Origin: Terripilifer ovatus
GTDB lineage: Bacteria > Pseudomonadota > Alphaproteobacteria > Rhizobiales > Beijerinckiaceae
Reading direction: 5' to 3'
Length of the DNA stretch: 64,000 nucleotides
NCBI GenBank assembly: GCA_029222685.1
Contig: JARHVB010000011.1
Coordinates: 147,510-211,509 of the forward strand
The position numbers and the translations under genes are program-made. Of this stretch, positions 17,409-25,938 are shown piece after piece (within the stretch, counting starts at the first letter, position 1; each line of letters opens with the position of its first letter). The notes under the pieces are model-generated. The model did no database searches. It was not told the origin of the DNA and saw only the letters and a program-made list of their open reading frames with translations.

Positions 17409-18122
17409 TCAGGCGACGGTCTGCTTCTGCATGTCGACGAGTTTGCCGATGCCCTGTTTGGCAAGCGCCATCATCTGCTGCAACTGCTGTTCGTCGAAGG
17501 GGGCACCTTCCGCCGTGGCCTGCACCTCGACGATATTGCCCTTGCCGGTGAGGACGAAATTCGCGTCGGTCTGTGCCGCCGAATCTTCCACATAGTCGAG
17601 ATCGATCACGGCCTCGCCATTGGCGATGCCGCAGGAGATCGCCGCCACATGGTCCTTCAGCGGCATGTCACGGATGATCGAGCGCGAGCGCATCCATTTC
17701 AGGCAGTCGTGCAGCGCCACCCATGCGCCGGTGATCGAGGCCGTGCGCGTACCGCCATCGGCCTGCAGCACATCGCAGTCGAGCGTGATCTGGCGTTCAC
17801 CCAGCATCTGCAGGTCGACGACCGCGCGCAGCGAGCGGCCGATGAGGCGCTGGATTTCCTGCGTGCGGCCGGACTGCTTGCCCGACGTCACTTCGCGGCG
17901 CGTGCGCGTCTGCGTGGCGCGCGGCAGCATGGCATATTCGGCGGTCACCCAGCCGCGGCCCTGGCCGCGCAGCCACATCGGCGGCTTGTCCTCGAGCGAG
18001 GCGGTGCACAGCACATGCGTTTCGCCGAACTTGATCAGGCACGAGCCTTCCGCGTAACGCGCAACGTTGCGTTCGAATGAGACGGCGCGCATTTCGTCGG
18101 CGGCGCGTTTGGAAGGACGCAT
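17409..18122 (-). CDS. rph: Ribonuclease PH
   Basis: 237 aa phosphorolytic 3'-5' exoribonuclease that trims tRNA 3' ends. It begins [12 protein letters not shown] and contains [30 protein letters not shown] with the RNA-binding Arg cluster [18 protein letters not shown], and [19 protein letters not shown], where the [12 protein letters not shown] segment is the family hallmark. The start is supported by AGGAG seven bases upstream. It lies directly upstream of rdgB. Confidence 0.97.
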   Translation of the reverse strand: MRPSKRAADEMRAVSFERNVARYAEGSCLIKFGETHVLCTASLEDKPPMWLRGQGRGWVTAEYAMLPRATQTRTRREVTSGKQSGRTQEIQRLIGRSLRAVVDLQMLGERQITLDCDVLQADGGTRTASITGAWVALHDCLKWMRSRSIIRDMPLKDHVAAISCGIANGEAVIDLDYVEDSAAQTDANFVLTGKGNIVEVQATAEGAPFDEQQLQQMMALAKQGIGKLVDMQKQTVA

Positions 18123-18241
18123 GCAGTACTCCTGTAGATTGCCGGCCTTCCTACCCCATGCAGCCGCCAAGGGAAAGCCGCTTTGCCTGCCGGCAGCAGT
18201 CAAGCAGGGCCGGACCGATCCGTCTGGCCTGACTCTTCTGT

Positions 18242-19195
18242 TTATGTTCGTAAAAATGTATCGAGTTCGGCCCGCGTCGGCGGCTCCGCGCCGCGCCGGG
18301 CACATGTCATCGCCGCCGCGCCGTTGGCAAGAGCGAGCCAGCGCGCCACGTTCTCGCGCTCAGGTCGAGGCCCGTCCGGTCCGAGACATCCCTCCTCATT
18401 CATGGCCGCCAGTAGGCCGGCGCTGAACACATCGCCGGCGCCGACACTGTCGACCACGTCTACATTCGGCGCCGCGCTGGAAAGTGTTTCCCCGCCGAAG
18501 AACGCGCTGGCGCCGTTTGCGCCGCGCGTGAGCACGGCAAGTTCAACGCCAAGCGCCAGCCAGCGCCGCATGGCTGCTTCCGGCGGCCTGTCGGGGTAGA
18601 GCCAGGCCATGTCCTCTTCGCTCGCCTTGACGAAATTCGCAGCGGCCACCCTGTCTTCGATCAGTTGCACCGTCGTCCCGCGCGGCGGAACCACGGACGG
18701 CCGGATGTTCGGATCGAAGCTGATGGAGGCATGGCCACGCGCCAGCCGCATGAAGGCGAGCGCCGCCTCGCCCTGGGCGCCGAGCGTGCAACGGAACGAC
18801 GAGGCATGCAGATGGTGGATGCCGGCAGGCCACGACGCGGGGAGCGCATAGGGTTCGCGATCGGCCGTGCCGTCGAGATAGAGGCTGAAGCGCGGCGCGC
18901 CCGTGGCAGCATCCGGCGTCGCCAGGGCCAACGGCATCGGCGCATCGCTGCGCGCACAGAAATCGAGATGGACGCCGGCGGCCGACAAGGCGTGCACGAA
19001 GCGCTCGCCGTGGACATCGCGCGCCAGCGCGCCGGCAAAGCCGCTTGGGACGCCGAGGCGGCCGAGCGCCAGCGCCGTATTGAACGACGAGCCGCCCAAG
19101 GCGCTCTCGAACGCCGCCATAGTCTCATCCTTGGCGATGAGGTCGAGGATGGCCTCGCCCATCACAAGCACGATTGCTTTCGTTCTCTCCATCAT
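18242..19195 (-). CDS. PfkB-family sugar kinase (fructokinase-like)
   Basis: 317 aa ribokinase-fold kinase. The substrate-side GG motif is [18 protein letters not shown] (about residues 28-45). The second signature, [17 protein letters not shown], holds the GAGD anion hole and catalytic Asp. The length and [11 protein letters not shown] region resemble fructokinases, but sugar specificity cannot be fixed. Two adjacent ATGs (19195 and 19192) could serve as start, and neither has a strong ribosome-binding site. It begins 19 bases after the pheA stop, so the two are probably co-transcribed. Confidence 0.88.
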   Translation of the reverse strand: MMERTKAIVLVMGEAILDLIAKDETMAAFESALGGSSFNTALALGRLGVPSGFAGALARDVHGERFVHALSAAGVHLDFCARSDAPMPLALATPDAATGAPRFSLYLDGTADREPYALPASWPAGIHHLHASSFRCTLGAQGEAALAFMRLARGHASISFDPNIRPSVVPPRGTTVQLIEDRVAAANFVKASEEDMAWLYPDRPPEAAMRRWLALGVELAVLTRGANGASAFFGGETLSSAAPNVDVVDSVGAGDVFSAGLLAAMNEEGCLGPDGPRPERENVARWLALANGAAAMTCARRGAEPPTRAELDTFLRT

Positions 19196-19214
19196 GCTCG
19201 GATGAGGGTGTTGA

Positions 19215-20063
19215 TCAATGGCTTTCCTTGCGGAACGAATGCACCGGATAGACACCGAGAATCCGCCGCTCGCTGGTGAAGAACTCAAGCTCCTCCAGCG
19301 CGCGCTTGAGCGGCGGATCTTCCGGATGGCCTTCCACGTCGGCAAGGAACATTGTCGCCGAGAATTCGCCGTCGACCATATAGCTTTCGAGCTTCGTCAT
19401 GTTGACGCCATTGGTGGCAAAGCCGCCGAGCGCCTTGTAGAGCGCCGCCGGCACGTTCCGGACTCTGAACACAAAGGTTGTCATCGTCGCACCGTTGTTG
19501 GGCGCCGCCCAATCGGCTTTCCTGGAGAGGACGACGAAGCGCGTCGTATTGTGCTTCTCATCCTCGACGTCGCGCATCAATATCTTCAGGCCGTAGATCT
19601 CAGCGGCGAGTTCGGGCGCCAGCGAGGCGCGCGTCGGATCGTTCCATTGCGCCACTTCGCGCGCCGAACCTGCGGTGTCGCTCGCGATGACCGGCGTCAG
19701 CCCGAGTTTTCCGATGATCTTGCGGCATTGGCCGAGCGCATGGATGTGGCTGTAGACCGACTTGATCGTCGCCAGGCTGGCGGAAGGGATCGCCATGAGC
19801 TGAAAACGGATCGGCAGGAAATATTCGCCGATGATGTGCAGGCCCGAGCCGGGCAGGAAATGATGAATGTCGGCGACCCGCCCGGCGATGGAATTCTCGA
19901 TCGGGATCATGCCGAGATCGGCGGAGCCGTCGGCGATGGCTGCCAAGGCATCCTCGAATGTGGCGCAGGGCAGGGGCTCCCAATCCGGATACACAGCCTT
20001 GCAGGCGATATGGGAATTGGCTCCCGGCTCGCCCTGATACGCAATCTTCTTTCCGTTCGACAT
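19215..20063 (-). CDS. pheA: Prephenate dehydratase with ACT domain
   Basis: 282 aa. Converts prephenate to phenylpyruvate in phenylalanine biosynthesis. The dehydratase domain starts KKIAYQGEPGANSHIACK, has MIPIENSIAGRV, and carries the catalytic NTTRFVVLSR motif near residue 180. The C-terminal ACT regulatory domain shows TTFVFRVRNVPAALYKALG and NMTKLESYMVDGEF; the usual ESRP of enteric P-proteins is ESYM, as in other alphaproteobacteria. No chorismate mutase domain is fused. AGGAATTAGCT precedes the ATG. Confidence 0.96.
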   Translation of the reverse strand: MSNGKKIAYQGEPGANSHIACKAVYPDWEPLPCATFEDALAAIADGSADLGMIPIENSIAGRVADIHHFLPGSGLHIIGEYFLPIRFQLMAIPSASLATIKSVYSHIHALGQCRKIIGKLGLTPVIASDTAGSAREVAQWNDPTRASLAPELAAEIYGLKILMRDVEDEKHNTTRFVVLSRKADWAAPNNGATMTTFVFRVRNVPAALYKALGGFATNGVNMTKLESYMVDGEFSATMFLADVEGHPEDPPLKRALEELEFFTSERRILGVYPVHSFRKESH

Positions 20064-20253
20064 AGCTAATTCCTGGCAGTCCTGCAGTTTGGCGACAGTC
20101 CTTAGCAGGTCGCGCCGCCCCGGGGTATGGGCAAAAATGGGGATTTGGCCGCCCGGCGGTCCGCCCTTGCCGCGATCCCCGCGTCTGATATCTCTAGGAC
20201 CAGGGTCCATCAAGAGACCGCAAGAGATCGCCAGAGGCCATCGGAGGCTCGTG

Positions 20254-21609
20254 ATGCCGGACATGTTGATACGGGGCGGAAGCGTGGTTTCGATGGACGA
20301 TCATGTTGGCAATTTTATTGGCGACATTCTGGTTCACGACGGCAGGATCGCCGCCATTGCGCCGGCCATCGCGCCGCCGCCGGGCGCCGAGGTTCTGGAT
20401 GCCACCGGCAAGATCGTCATGCCGGGCTTCGTCAACGCCCACATGCACACCTGGCAAACCGGCCTGCGCGGCGTCGCCGCCGACTGGACCATCTCGCAAT
20501 ATCTGCGCGCCATCCATGCCGGCCTCGCCACGCATTTCCGCCCCGAGGATATCTACATCGCCAACCTGGTCGGCGCGCTGAGCCAGCTTAATTGCGGCAC
20601 AACCACTCTGGTCGACTGGTGCCACAACAACCCGAGCCCCGAGCATACGGATGCCGCCGTCGGCGGCCTCGTGCAATCGGGCATCCGGGCTCTGTTCCTG
20701 CACGGCTCGCCGAAGCCAGATCCGAAGCCGGGACAGAAACATTTCAGCGAAGTGCCGATGCCGCGCAACGAGGTCGTGCGCCTGCGCAGGGGACAGCTCG
20801 CCTCCGATGACGCGCTGGTGACGCTTGGACTGGCGATTCTCGGGCCCTGCATGTCGATCTACGATGTGTGCTGCGAAGACTTCAGGCTGGCGCGCGAAAC
20901 CGGCACGGTCGCCAGCATGCATGTCACCGGGCCTCTGCTGACGCCGGATGGCTTCGAGCGCCTGGCGGGGGAAAATCTGCTTGGCCCGGCGCTCAACATC
21001 GTGCACGGCAATGTGTTGAGCGATGCGCAGCTCGATCTTCTGGTCGGTCACGGCGTCCATTTCACGGTGACGGCGGAAGTCGAGATGCAGATGGGCTTCG
21101 GCCGTCCGCTCACCGGCCGCCTGCGCCGGCGCGGCGCGTCGATCTCTATCGGTTCCGATATCGAGTCCGGTATGAGCAGCGACATGTTCACGGTGACGCG
21201 CATGACCCTGCAGGCGCAGCGCTTCCTCGACAGCCTCGACAGTTTTGAGAACAGCGGCCAAGGCCCTGCCGAAATCACCATCCCCTGCCGCGAGGCGCTG
21301 CGCTGGTCGACGATCGATGCTGCGCGCATGGCCGGGCTTGATCAACGCACCGGATCGCTGACGCCGGGCAAGGCCGCGGACATCGTTGTGCTGTCGGCGC
21401 GCGATCTCAACATGCATCCGGTCGTCGATCCGGTCGCATCGATCGTGCTGCAGGCCGGCGTCGCCAATGTGGATACGGTGATCGTCGGCGGCATCGTGCG
21501 CAAGCGCGACGGGGTGATGCTTTATTCCGACATGCCGCGGCGCCTCGACGAACTGGCGCAATCGAGCATGCGCATTCTGACGGATTTCAACAAGGCGCGC
21601 GCCGCTTAG
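20254..21609 (+). CDS. Amidohydrolase of the TrzA/AtzB/cytosine-deaminase group
   Basis: 451 aa metal-dependent hydrolase with the split beta-sandwich (MLIRGGSVVSMDD at the start, LTPGKAADIVVLSARDL near the end) around a TIM barrel. Metal ligands are H63-x-H65 (VNAHMHTWQTG), a His in VASMHVTG, and the late Asp in GSDIESG. This group removes amino, chloro or alkylamino groups from ring compounds. The start at 20254 has GGAGG seven bases upstream. It is followed after 25 bases by a dehydrogenase on the same strand, so the two probably form an operon. Confidence 0.88.
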   Translation: MPDMLIRGGSVVSMDDHVGNFIGDILVHDGRIAAIAPAIAPPPGAEVLDATGKIVMPGFVNAHMHTWQTGLRGVAADWTISQYLRAIHAGLATHFRPEDIYIANLVGALSQLNCGTTTLVDWCHNNPSPEHTDAAVGGLVQSGIRALFLHGSPKPDPKPGQKHFSEVPMPRNEVVRLRRGQLASDDALVTLGLAILGPCMSIYDVCCEDFRLARETGTVASMHVTGPLLTPDGFERLAGENLLGPALNIVHGNVLSDAQLDLLVGHGVHFTVTAEVEMQMGFGRPLTGRLRRRGASISIGSDIESGMSSDMFTVTRMTLQAQRFLDSLDSFENSGQGPAEITIPCREALRWSTIDAARMAGLDQRTGSLTPGKAADIVVLSARDLNMHPVVDPVASIVLQAGVANVDTVIVGGIVRKRDGVMLYSDMPRRLDELAQSSMRILTDFNKARAA

Positions 21610-21634
21610 CGCGCCTTCACAATGGGAGGGAGAC

Positions 21635-22516
21635 ATGCGCACGATCGGCGTGATCGGGCTCGGCAAGATCGGCATGCCGATCGCCGAGCTGCTTTTGAAA
21701 AGCGGCTTCAACGTCGTCGGTTTCCGCCGCAGCGCCATGGATGCCTTGCAGGCAGCCGGCGGAACGCCATTGGGATCACCGGCGGAAGTCGCCCGGCAGG
21801 CCGATATCATCCTCTCCTGCCTGCCTTCCGAGGCAGCGCTCGACGAGGTGGTCAGCGGCCCTCAGGGACTTCTGCATGGCATGCGCGCCGGCCAGATCTG
21901 CCTGGAGCTCGGAACCTATCCCACTATCGTCAAGGAGCGCCAGCGCGAGCGGCTGGCGCAGATCGGCGCGATCTTTCTCGACGGTGAAATCAGCGGAACG
22001 CCGGGCATGGTCGCGGCCCGCAAGAGCGCCGTCTATATCAGCGGCGATGCGGAGGCTTGCGAGAGCGCCAGACCCGTCATCGCCGGCTTTTCCGATGCGT
22101 GTTTTTATTTCGGCGCCTTCGGCTCGTCCATCAAGGTGAAACTCATCGCCAATCTTCTGGTCACACTCAATGTCACCGCGGCCGGTGAGGCCATGGCCCT
22201 GGCGCGCGAGACCGGCATCGATCCGCATGCGATCATCCAGGCCGTGACGAGCGGCGCCGGCAATTCGACGCAATTTGCCATTCGCGCGCCATGGATGGTG
22301 GACCGGAAGTTCCTGCCGGCGCAGGGCAGCATTGAACTGGTGTCTCACTATCAAAAGGCCATCAAGGACATGGCGACCGATCTTGGCGTCGCCACGCCGA
22401 TGCTCGACAAGACCATCGAACTCTTCAACAAGGCGATGGCCGATGGTCTTGGTGGCCATGATGTCGCGGCCATCACGGAGGTTATCGTCGGCCTGCCACC
22501 GGGAGGGACATCTTAG
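21635..22516 (+). CDS. 3-hydroxyisobutyrate-dehydrogenase-type NAD(P) oxidoreductase
   Basis: 293 aa beta-hydroxyacid dehydrogenase. The Rossmann motif is GVIGLGKIGMPIAELLL (GxGxxG at residues 8-13). R31-R32 after the second strand favours NADP. The catalytic lysine is K169 in IKVKLIANLL with N173 nearby. The substrate loop, usually DAPVSGG, reads DGEISGTPG, so an unusual substrate is possible. The TAG stop shares its last two bases with the first bases of the palindromic repeat that follows. Confidence 0.9.
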   Translation: MRTIGVIGLGKIGMPIAELLLKSGFNVVGFRRSAMDALQAAGGTPLGSPAEVARQADIILSCLPSEAALDEVVSGPQGLLHGMRAGQICLELGTYPTIVKERQRERLAQIGAIFLDGEISGTPGMVAARKSAVYISGDAEACESARPVIAGFSDACFYFGAFGSSIKVKLIANLLVTLNVTAAGEAMALARETGIDPHAIIQAVTSGAGNSTQFAIRAPWMVDRKFLPAQGSIELVSHYQKAIKDMATDLGVATPMLDKTIELFNKAMADGLGGHDVAAITEVIVGLPPGGTS

Positions 22517-22671
22517 GATGAGGTGAGGTTGACGTCAGACCGAGCCGAAAATGGCGGTTCTTGAGAACCGGCGGCTCTATTTAAAATTTGGCGTACCTTA
22601 TGTACGTGAGCACCGGAAGCGCAGAGAGCCGCCATTTGCAGGCCGGTATCACGTGAAGTTCAGCTCATCCT
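22515..22671. repeat. Long inverted repeat, family B (copy 1)
   Basis: About 157 bases bounded by AGGATGAG and CTCATCCT, with matching inner arms ending near GTCAGACCG and CGGTATCACG. The interior GCCGAAAATGGCGG...AGCACCGGAAGCGCAGA...GCCATTTGCAGGCCGG is shared almost word for word with 59408-59551, which identifies a dispersed family. Its first two bases are the AG of the preceding gene's TAG stop codon. Confidence 0.85.
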
Positions 22672-22776
22672 AGAGCGTTTTCGAGTGAAGTGGTCACCGG
22701 TTCGCGTGAAGAAAACGCGTCAAAACAGAAAACTAGAGCTTCGGTTCTGATTCTATCAGAACCGAAAATGCTCTAG
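22670..22776. repeat. Mosaic palindromic repeat, family A (copy 1)
   Basis: Starts CTAGAGCGTTTTC and continues GAAGTGG, CCGGTTCGCGTGAAGAAAA, then a strong hairpin. TCGGTTCTGA and TCAGAACCGA (22741-22765) form a ten-base stem inside CTAGAGC...GCTCTAG. Nearly the same unit stands at 47198-47302, with variants at 26938-27034 and 23456-23509. The last CTAG supplies the TAG stop of the convergent GST gene. It abuts family B copy 1 directly, so the whole gap between the two genes is repeat. Confidence 0.85.
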
Positions 22777-23393
22777 GCGAGGCCTTCGAGCTTCAGCATG
22801 TTCTGGACGGAGGGACGCGCCTTCATGCGCTGGTAATGCGCCGCGACATTCGGCGGCAATGGCCAGTTGGCGCGTTCGGCGATCCAGAATTCGAAGAAAT
22901 AAAGCGCACTGTCGGCAATGGAGAAGTCGCCCATCAGCCATTCTTTCTTGTCGAGCTGCTTGTCGAGCAGGGCCAGGCCCTTTTCCGTCATTTCCTTGCC
23001 GCGCGCCTTGATCTTGGGATGCTCCTCCTCGACGGTGCTGTAGTTCACCGTGCGCCAGAAGCGGGTCCATGCCTGCATGTGCAAGGTGGCGACGATATAG
23101 TCGACCGTCTCCAGGGTGCGCGTCAGCTTCTCCGGGTCGGTTGCCAGCAGCTTCTTGTCCGGGTTGGTGAGGGCCAGCCACGTTGCGATCGCCGGAAATT
23201 CGGTCAGGACGGTTCCGTCGTCGCGCTCGAGTGCCGGCACTTTCGACTTCGGGTTGATCGCCATGTATTCCGGGCCAAACTGCGCCTGATTGGCGAAATC
23301 GACCTTTTTCAGATCGTAAGGCTTGCCGATTTCCTCCAGCAGAACGTGAATGCCCATCGCGCAGGTTCCGGGCATGTAATACAGCGTGGTCAT
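22773..23393 (-). CDS. Glutathione S-transferase family protein
   Basis: 206 aa. The N-terminal thioredoxin-fold domain reads TLYYMPGTCAMGIHVLLEEIG and has the KVPALERDDG cis-Pro loop and a TEFPAIATWLA segment for glutathione binding. An all-helical C-terminal domain follows, with WLMGDFSIADSALYFF as the N-capping motif. It resembles beta-class or ring-cleavage-associated GSTs. A possible catalytic Cys/Ser lies in GTCAMG near residue 11. Its stop codon comes from the flanking repeat. Context (amidohydrolase, dehydrogenase, receptor) suggests conjugation or isomerisation in catabolism, unproven. Confidence 0.92.
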   Translation of the reverse strand: MTTLYYMPGTCAMGIHVLLEEIGKPYDLKKVDFANQAQFGPEYMAINPKSKVPALERDDGTVLTEFPAIATWLALTNPDKKLLATDPEKLTRTLETVDYIVATLHMQAWTRFWRTVNYSTVEEEHPKIKARGKEMTEKGLALLDKQLDKKEWLMGDFSIADSALYFFEFWIAERANWPLPPNVAAHYQRMKARPSVQNMLKLEGLA

Positions 23394-23455
23394 GGCTGGT
23401 CTCCCTCGAAGGAAAATGACTTTCAGCCAAGGTTCTCACGTCGGTCCGGGCTTGG

Positions 23456-23509
23456 CTAGAGCATCGTGCGAAAAAGTGGACGCCGGCTTTCCGCAAAACG
23501 ATGCTCTAG
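23456..23509. repeat. Palindromic repeat, family A short variant
   Basis: CTAGAGCATCG and CGATGCTCTAG form an 11-base terminal inverted pair around GTGCGAAAAAGTGGACGCCGGC and TTTCCGCAAAA. It shares the AGTGG..GCCGG core with the longer family A copies but lacks their extra hairpin. It lies between the GST start and the Bug receptor stop. Confidence 0.8.
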
Positions 23510-23535
23510 TGGCAATACTTGGAGAACGCACACCG

Positions 23536-23572
23536 CCCTCGTCCGACCCTCGCGATGCGAGGGCCGGAATGA
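23536..23572. repeat. Palindrome of the CCGACCCTCGC family
   Basis: GCCCTCGTCCGACCCTCGC is followed by an imperfect complement (GCGAGGGCCGGAATGAG). It is a degenerate relative of the perfect palindrome at 51597-51635. It lies 10 bases past the end of the minus-strand Bug receptor gene and may act in 3'-end formation. Confidence 0.6.
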
Positions 23573-23581
23573 GCGGATTGA

Positions 23582-24616
23582 TCAATTGGCGAAAATCTCG
23601 CGCACCCGCTTGCGCACGTTCTCGTCGGCTTTCACCGTGTGCTCGACGACTTTCTGCAACAGCAGATGGTCGGCCGGTTCGATCGAGAGATTCATCTTCG
23701 CCGCTTCAGCGAGGAGCTCGGGATCTTTCGCCATTTTCTGGAAACCCTCGCGCAGCGCGGCGGCGATGGCAGGCGGCAGGTTTGGCGGCGCCGTGTAGGC
23801 GCGTCCGATGGCCCCGCCGGAGGCATAGAGCGTCAGCAACTGCTTATCCGCGTCGGTCTTGGCGAATTCCAGCAGCGCCGGCACGTCCGCCAGTTCGGGA
23901 TCGCGCTCGGGCAGATCCTGCAGGATGATCGTGATCTTCTTGTCGCGCAGCCAGTCCTGGTGCTGGGCCTTGATTACGGCCCAGGATGTGCCTGTGCCGT
24001 CGACTTCACCGCGTTCCATCGCCAGCATCGCCGGTCCGGAAGAGGGATAGCCTGAGACGACCTTGAATTTCGTGCCGATAAGGGCATTCAGCAGACGCGG
24101 CACGGTCTCGGCGAGATTGGCCGGACCCGTTCCGGCCATGGTCGTCTCGATCGTCTTGGCATCTTCGACCGATTTCGCCTTGGAGGTGTTCCAGACGAGA
24201 TGGATGTTGTTGCTCGAGGCGATGCGGCCGATCCAGGTCAGCTTCGCCGCGTCATATTTGGCGCCGGGATTCTGCAACGCCTGTTCCATCGCCAGGGTCT
24301 CGCCCAGAGCGGCGATCGCAGTGCCATCCTTCGGCGCCACGGCGTAGATGTAGTTCGCCGCCTGCAGCGAGCCGGCGCCGGGCATGTTCTGCGGCACGAC
24401 CGCGGGCTGGCCGGGGATGAAGCGGCCGAGATTGCGGGCGACAAGCCGCGCATAGAGATCGTAGCTGCCGCCCGGCGCATAACCGACCGACATGGTGATC
24501 GTCTTCTTGCCGGCATAGAATTGTTCGACGGATTGCTGCGCCTGCGCGCCGGTGGAAAATGCTCCACACGCTATTCCTGTGACGGCTGCCGCCAGAATTC
24601 CCTTGTGAAACGGCAA
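23582..24616 (-). CDS. Bug-like periplasmic receptor protein (divergent subgroup)
   Basis: 344 aa, read from a TTG at 24616 that has a strong GAGGAGGG eight bases upstream; no ATG fits better. The signal peptide ends STGAQAQ. It shares QFYAGKKTITMSVGYAPGG, YDLYARLVARNLGRFIPGQP, NMPGAGSLQAANY, KVVSGYPSSGP and LAMERGEVDGTG with the receptors at 11913 and 13305. It follows the alpha/beta hydrolase gene by 88 bases on the same strand, so hydrolase and receptor may be co-transcribed. No permease partners are present. Confidence 0.88.
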   Translation of the reverse strand: MPFHKGILAAAVTGIACGAFSTGAQAQQSVEQFYAGKKTITMSVGYAPGGSYDLYARLVARNLGRFIPGQPAVVPQNMPGAGSLQAANYIYAVAPKDGTAIAALGETLAMEQALQNPGAKYDAAKLTWIGRIASSNNIHLVWNTSKAKSVEDAKTIETTMAGTGPANLAETVPRLLNALIGTKFKVVSGYPSSGPAMLAMERGEVDGTGTSWAVIKAQHQDWLRDKKITIILQDLPERDPELADVPALLEFAKTDADKQLLTLYASGGAIGRAYTAPPNLPPAIAAALREGFQKMAKDPELLAEAAKMNLSIEPADHLLLQKVVEHTVKADENVRKRVREIFAN

Positions 24617-24704
24617 TGGATCCCTCCTCGCGTCCGATGTTGCCCAAGTTTGCCGTCTTCATAGGCGAGCACCGCTTGCGCGTCCATCCCATTTACGCCC
24701 ACAG

Positions 24705-25520
24705 CTATGCCTTGAGGAAAGCTCCCACGGCCTTGCTGACAGCGGCTTCGCCCTCGATCGCGGCGGCATGGCCTGCGCCGGAAACGATCTGCAGATCGCC
24801 CGCACCCTTGAGGCCCTTGGCATAAGCCTCGCCATGGGCGCGCGGCACCATATGATCTTGTTCGCCCCACAGCACGAGCGACGGCATCGTGGCGCGGTGC
24901 AGCCGGTTGATCAGCGAGCGGTTGTAGAAATACGGCGGCTTGAAGCCGACGAAGGAGCCGAAGCGCAGCATGGCATAGCGCCGCGTTTCTTCGTCGAGAT
25001 CGCCGCGTCCGTCGGGAAAATAGCGCAAGGCGTCCCTGGCGGTCGATGACGAGAACAGCACGTTGCGCAAGGTCTTGTAGTCGACGCCGCGTTCCGGCTG
25101 CGCATGCATGAAAATGTCCTCGATCAATTCGCCGGGCACAAACAGCCCGCAGGCGCCGATGAGCACCAGCTTCTTCACCCGCTCGGGATGGCGCACGGCG
25201 ATCTCGGCGGCGATCCAGCCGCCGGCGCAATGGCCGACAAGCGTGAACTGCTTGAGGCTCAGCGCATCGAACAATTCGAGATAATGGAAGACGACGTCTT
25301 CGACGCTGGTGCCGTCTTCGAGTTCGTCGCTGCCGTTGCAGCCCGGATGTGCCGGGGCGATGAGCTTGCCAGTGCCGGCCAAGGTCTTGTGAAACGCCAG
25401 CAGCTCGCCGGCGACGCCATGCACATCGGCGAAGCCGTGCAGGTAGACGATCGGTTCGCCCGTGCCTTCTTCGATCAGCGTGACCTTGCGTCCATTAAGA
25501 TCGATATTGCGCGTGCTCAA
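24705..25520 (-). CDS. Alpha/beta hydrolase with cysteine nucleophile
   Basis: 271 aa, MhpC-like alpha/beta hydrolase fold. The oxyanion region is YLHGFAD (28-32). The nucleophile elbow reads G96-H-C98-A-G100, so the usual Ser is Cys; the TGC codon lies at 25227-25229 on the plus-strand numbering. Acid D222 (WGEQDHMVP) and base H251 (GAGHAAAIEG) complete a Cys-Asp-His triad. Ordinary meta-cleavage hydrolases and esterases use Ser; dienelactone hydrolase is a known Cys exception. It is the first gene of a pair with the Bug receptor, which suggests a carboxylate or lactone substrate. Confidence 0.87.
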   Translation of the reverse strand: MSTRNIDLNGRKVTLIEEGTGEPIVYLHGFADVHGVAGELLAFHKTLAGTGKLIAPAHPGCNGSDELEDGTSVEDVVFHYLELFDALSLKQFTLVGHCAGGWIAAEIAVRHPERVKKLVLIGACGLFVPGELIEDIFMHAQPERGVDYKTLRNVLFSSSTARDALRYFPDGRGDLDEETRRYAMLRFGSFVGFKPPYFYNRSLINRLHRATMPSLVLWGEQDHMVPRAHGEAYAKGLKGAGDLQIVSGAGHAAAIEGEAAVSKAVGAFLKA

Positions 25521-25551
25521 TTCGTCAACTCCGATTGCTGCAACCTTGGTG

Positions 25552-25662
25552 TGTCATTCCCGCCAAGTGAAACGCGGAGCGGCAATCCAGAGGGCACGGT
25601 GACGTGACGGCCAGGCGGCGGCTCTGGGTTCCCGCTCGCGCCTGCGACGCGCCGGGAATGAC
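25552..25662. repeat. Intergenic inverted repeat, GTCATTCCCG family (copy 2)
   Basis: TGTCATTCCCGCC at the left and CGGGAATGACA at the right bracket a GC-rich interior with CCAGAGGGCAC...GGCTCTGGGTTCCCGC. It sits in a 418-base gap between divergent genes. The remaining bases to 25938 hold no gene I can support; they must contain promoters for the hydrolase and for gshB. Confidence 0.75.
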
Positions 25663-25938
25663 AGCCGTTCGTTTTCGGCCATATTTTGAAGCGGCCTTGC
25701 CGGACCGGGGTGGTCATCGTTTCCTCCATGCGGTCTGTTTGTCGCCGCTGATTGGCTGGTGCGCCGTTTGAAAGGCATCATTGCGCGCCGTCTCGCCGCA
25801 AAGATGGCCCATCGGGGGCCCAGGTGCAAGGGAAGCCTCGCGCGCAATTGAGCCGGGCCTCGCAGTCGCCCGCTTGTGTCACGCGCCGCACAGGTTTACG
25901 CCAATGACATGTAAGGACTGACTGCCCGGAGATTTTGC

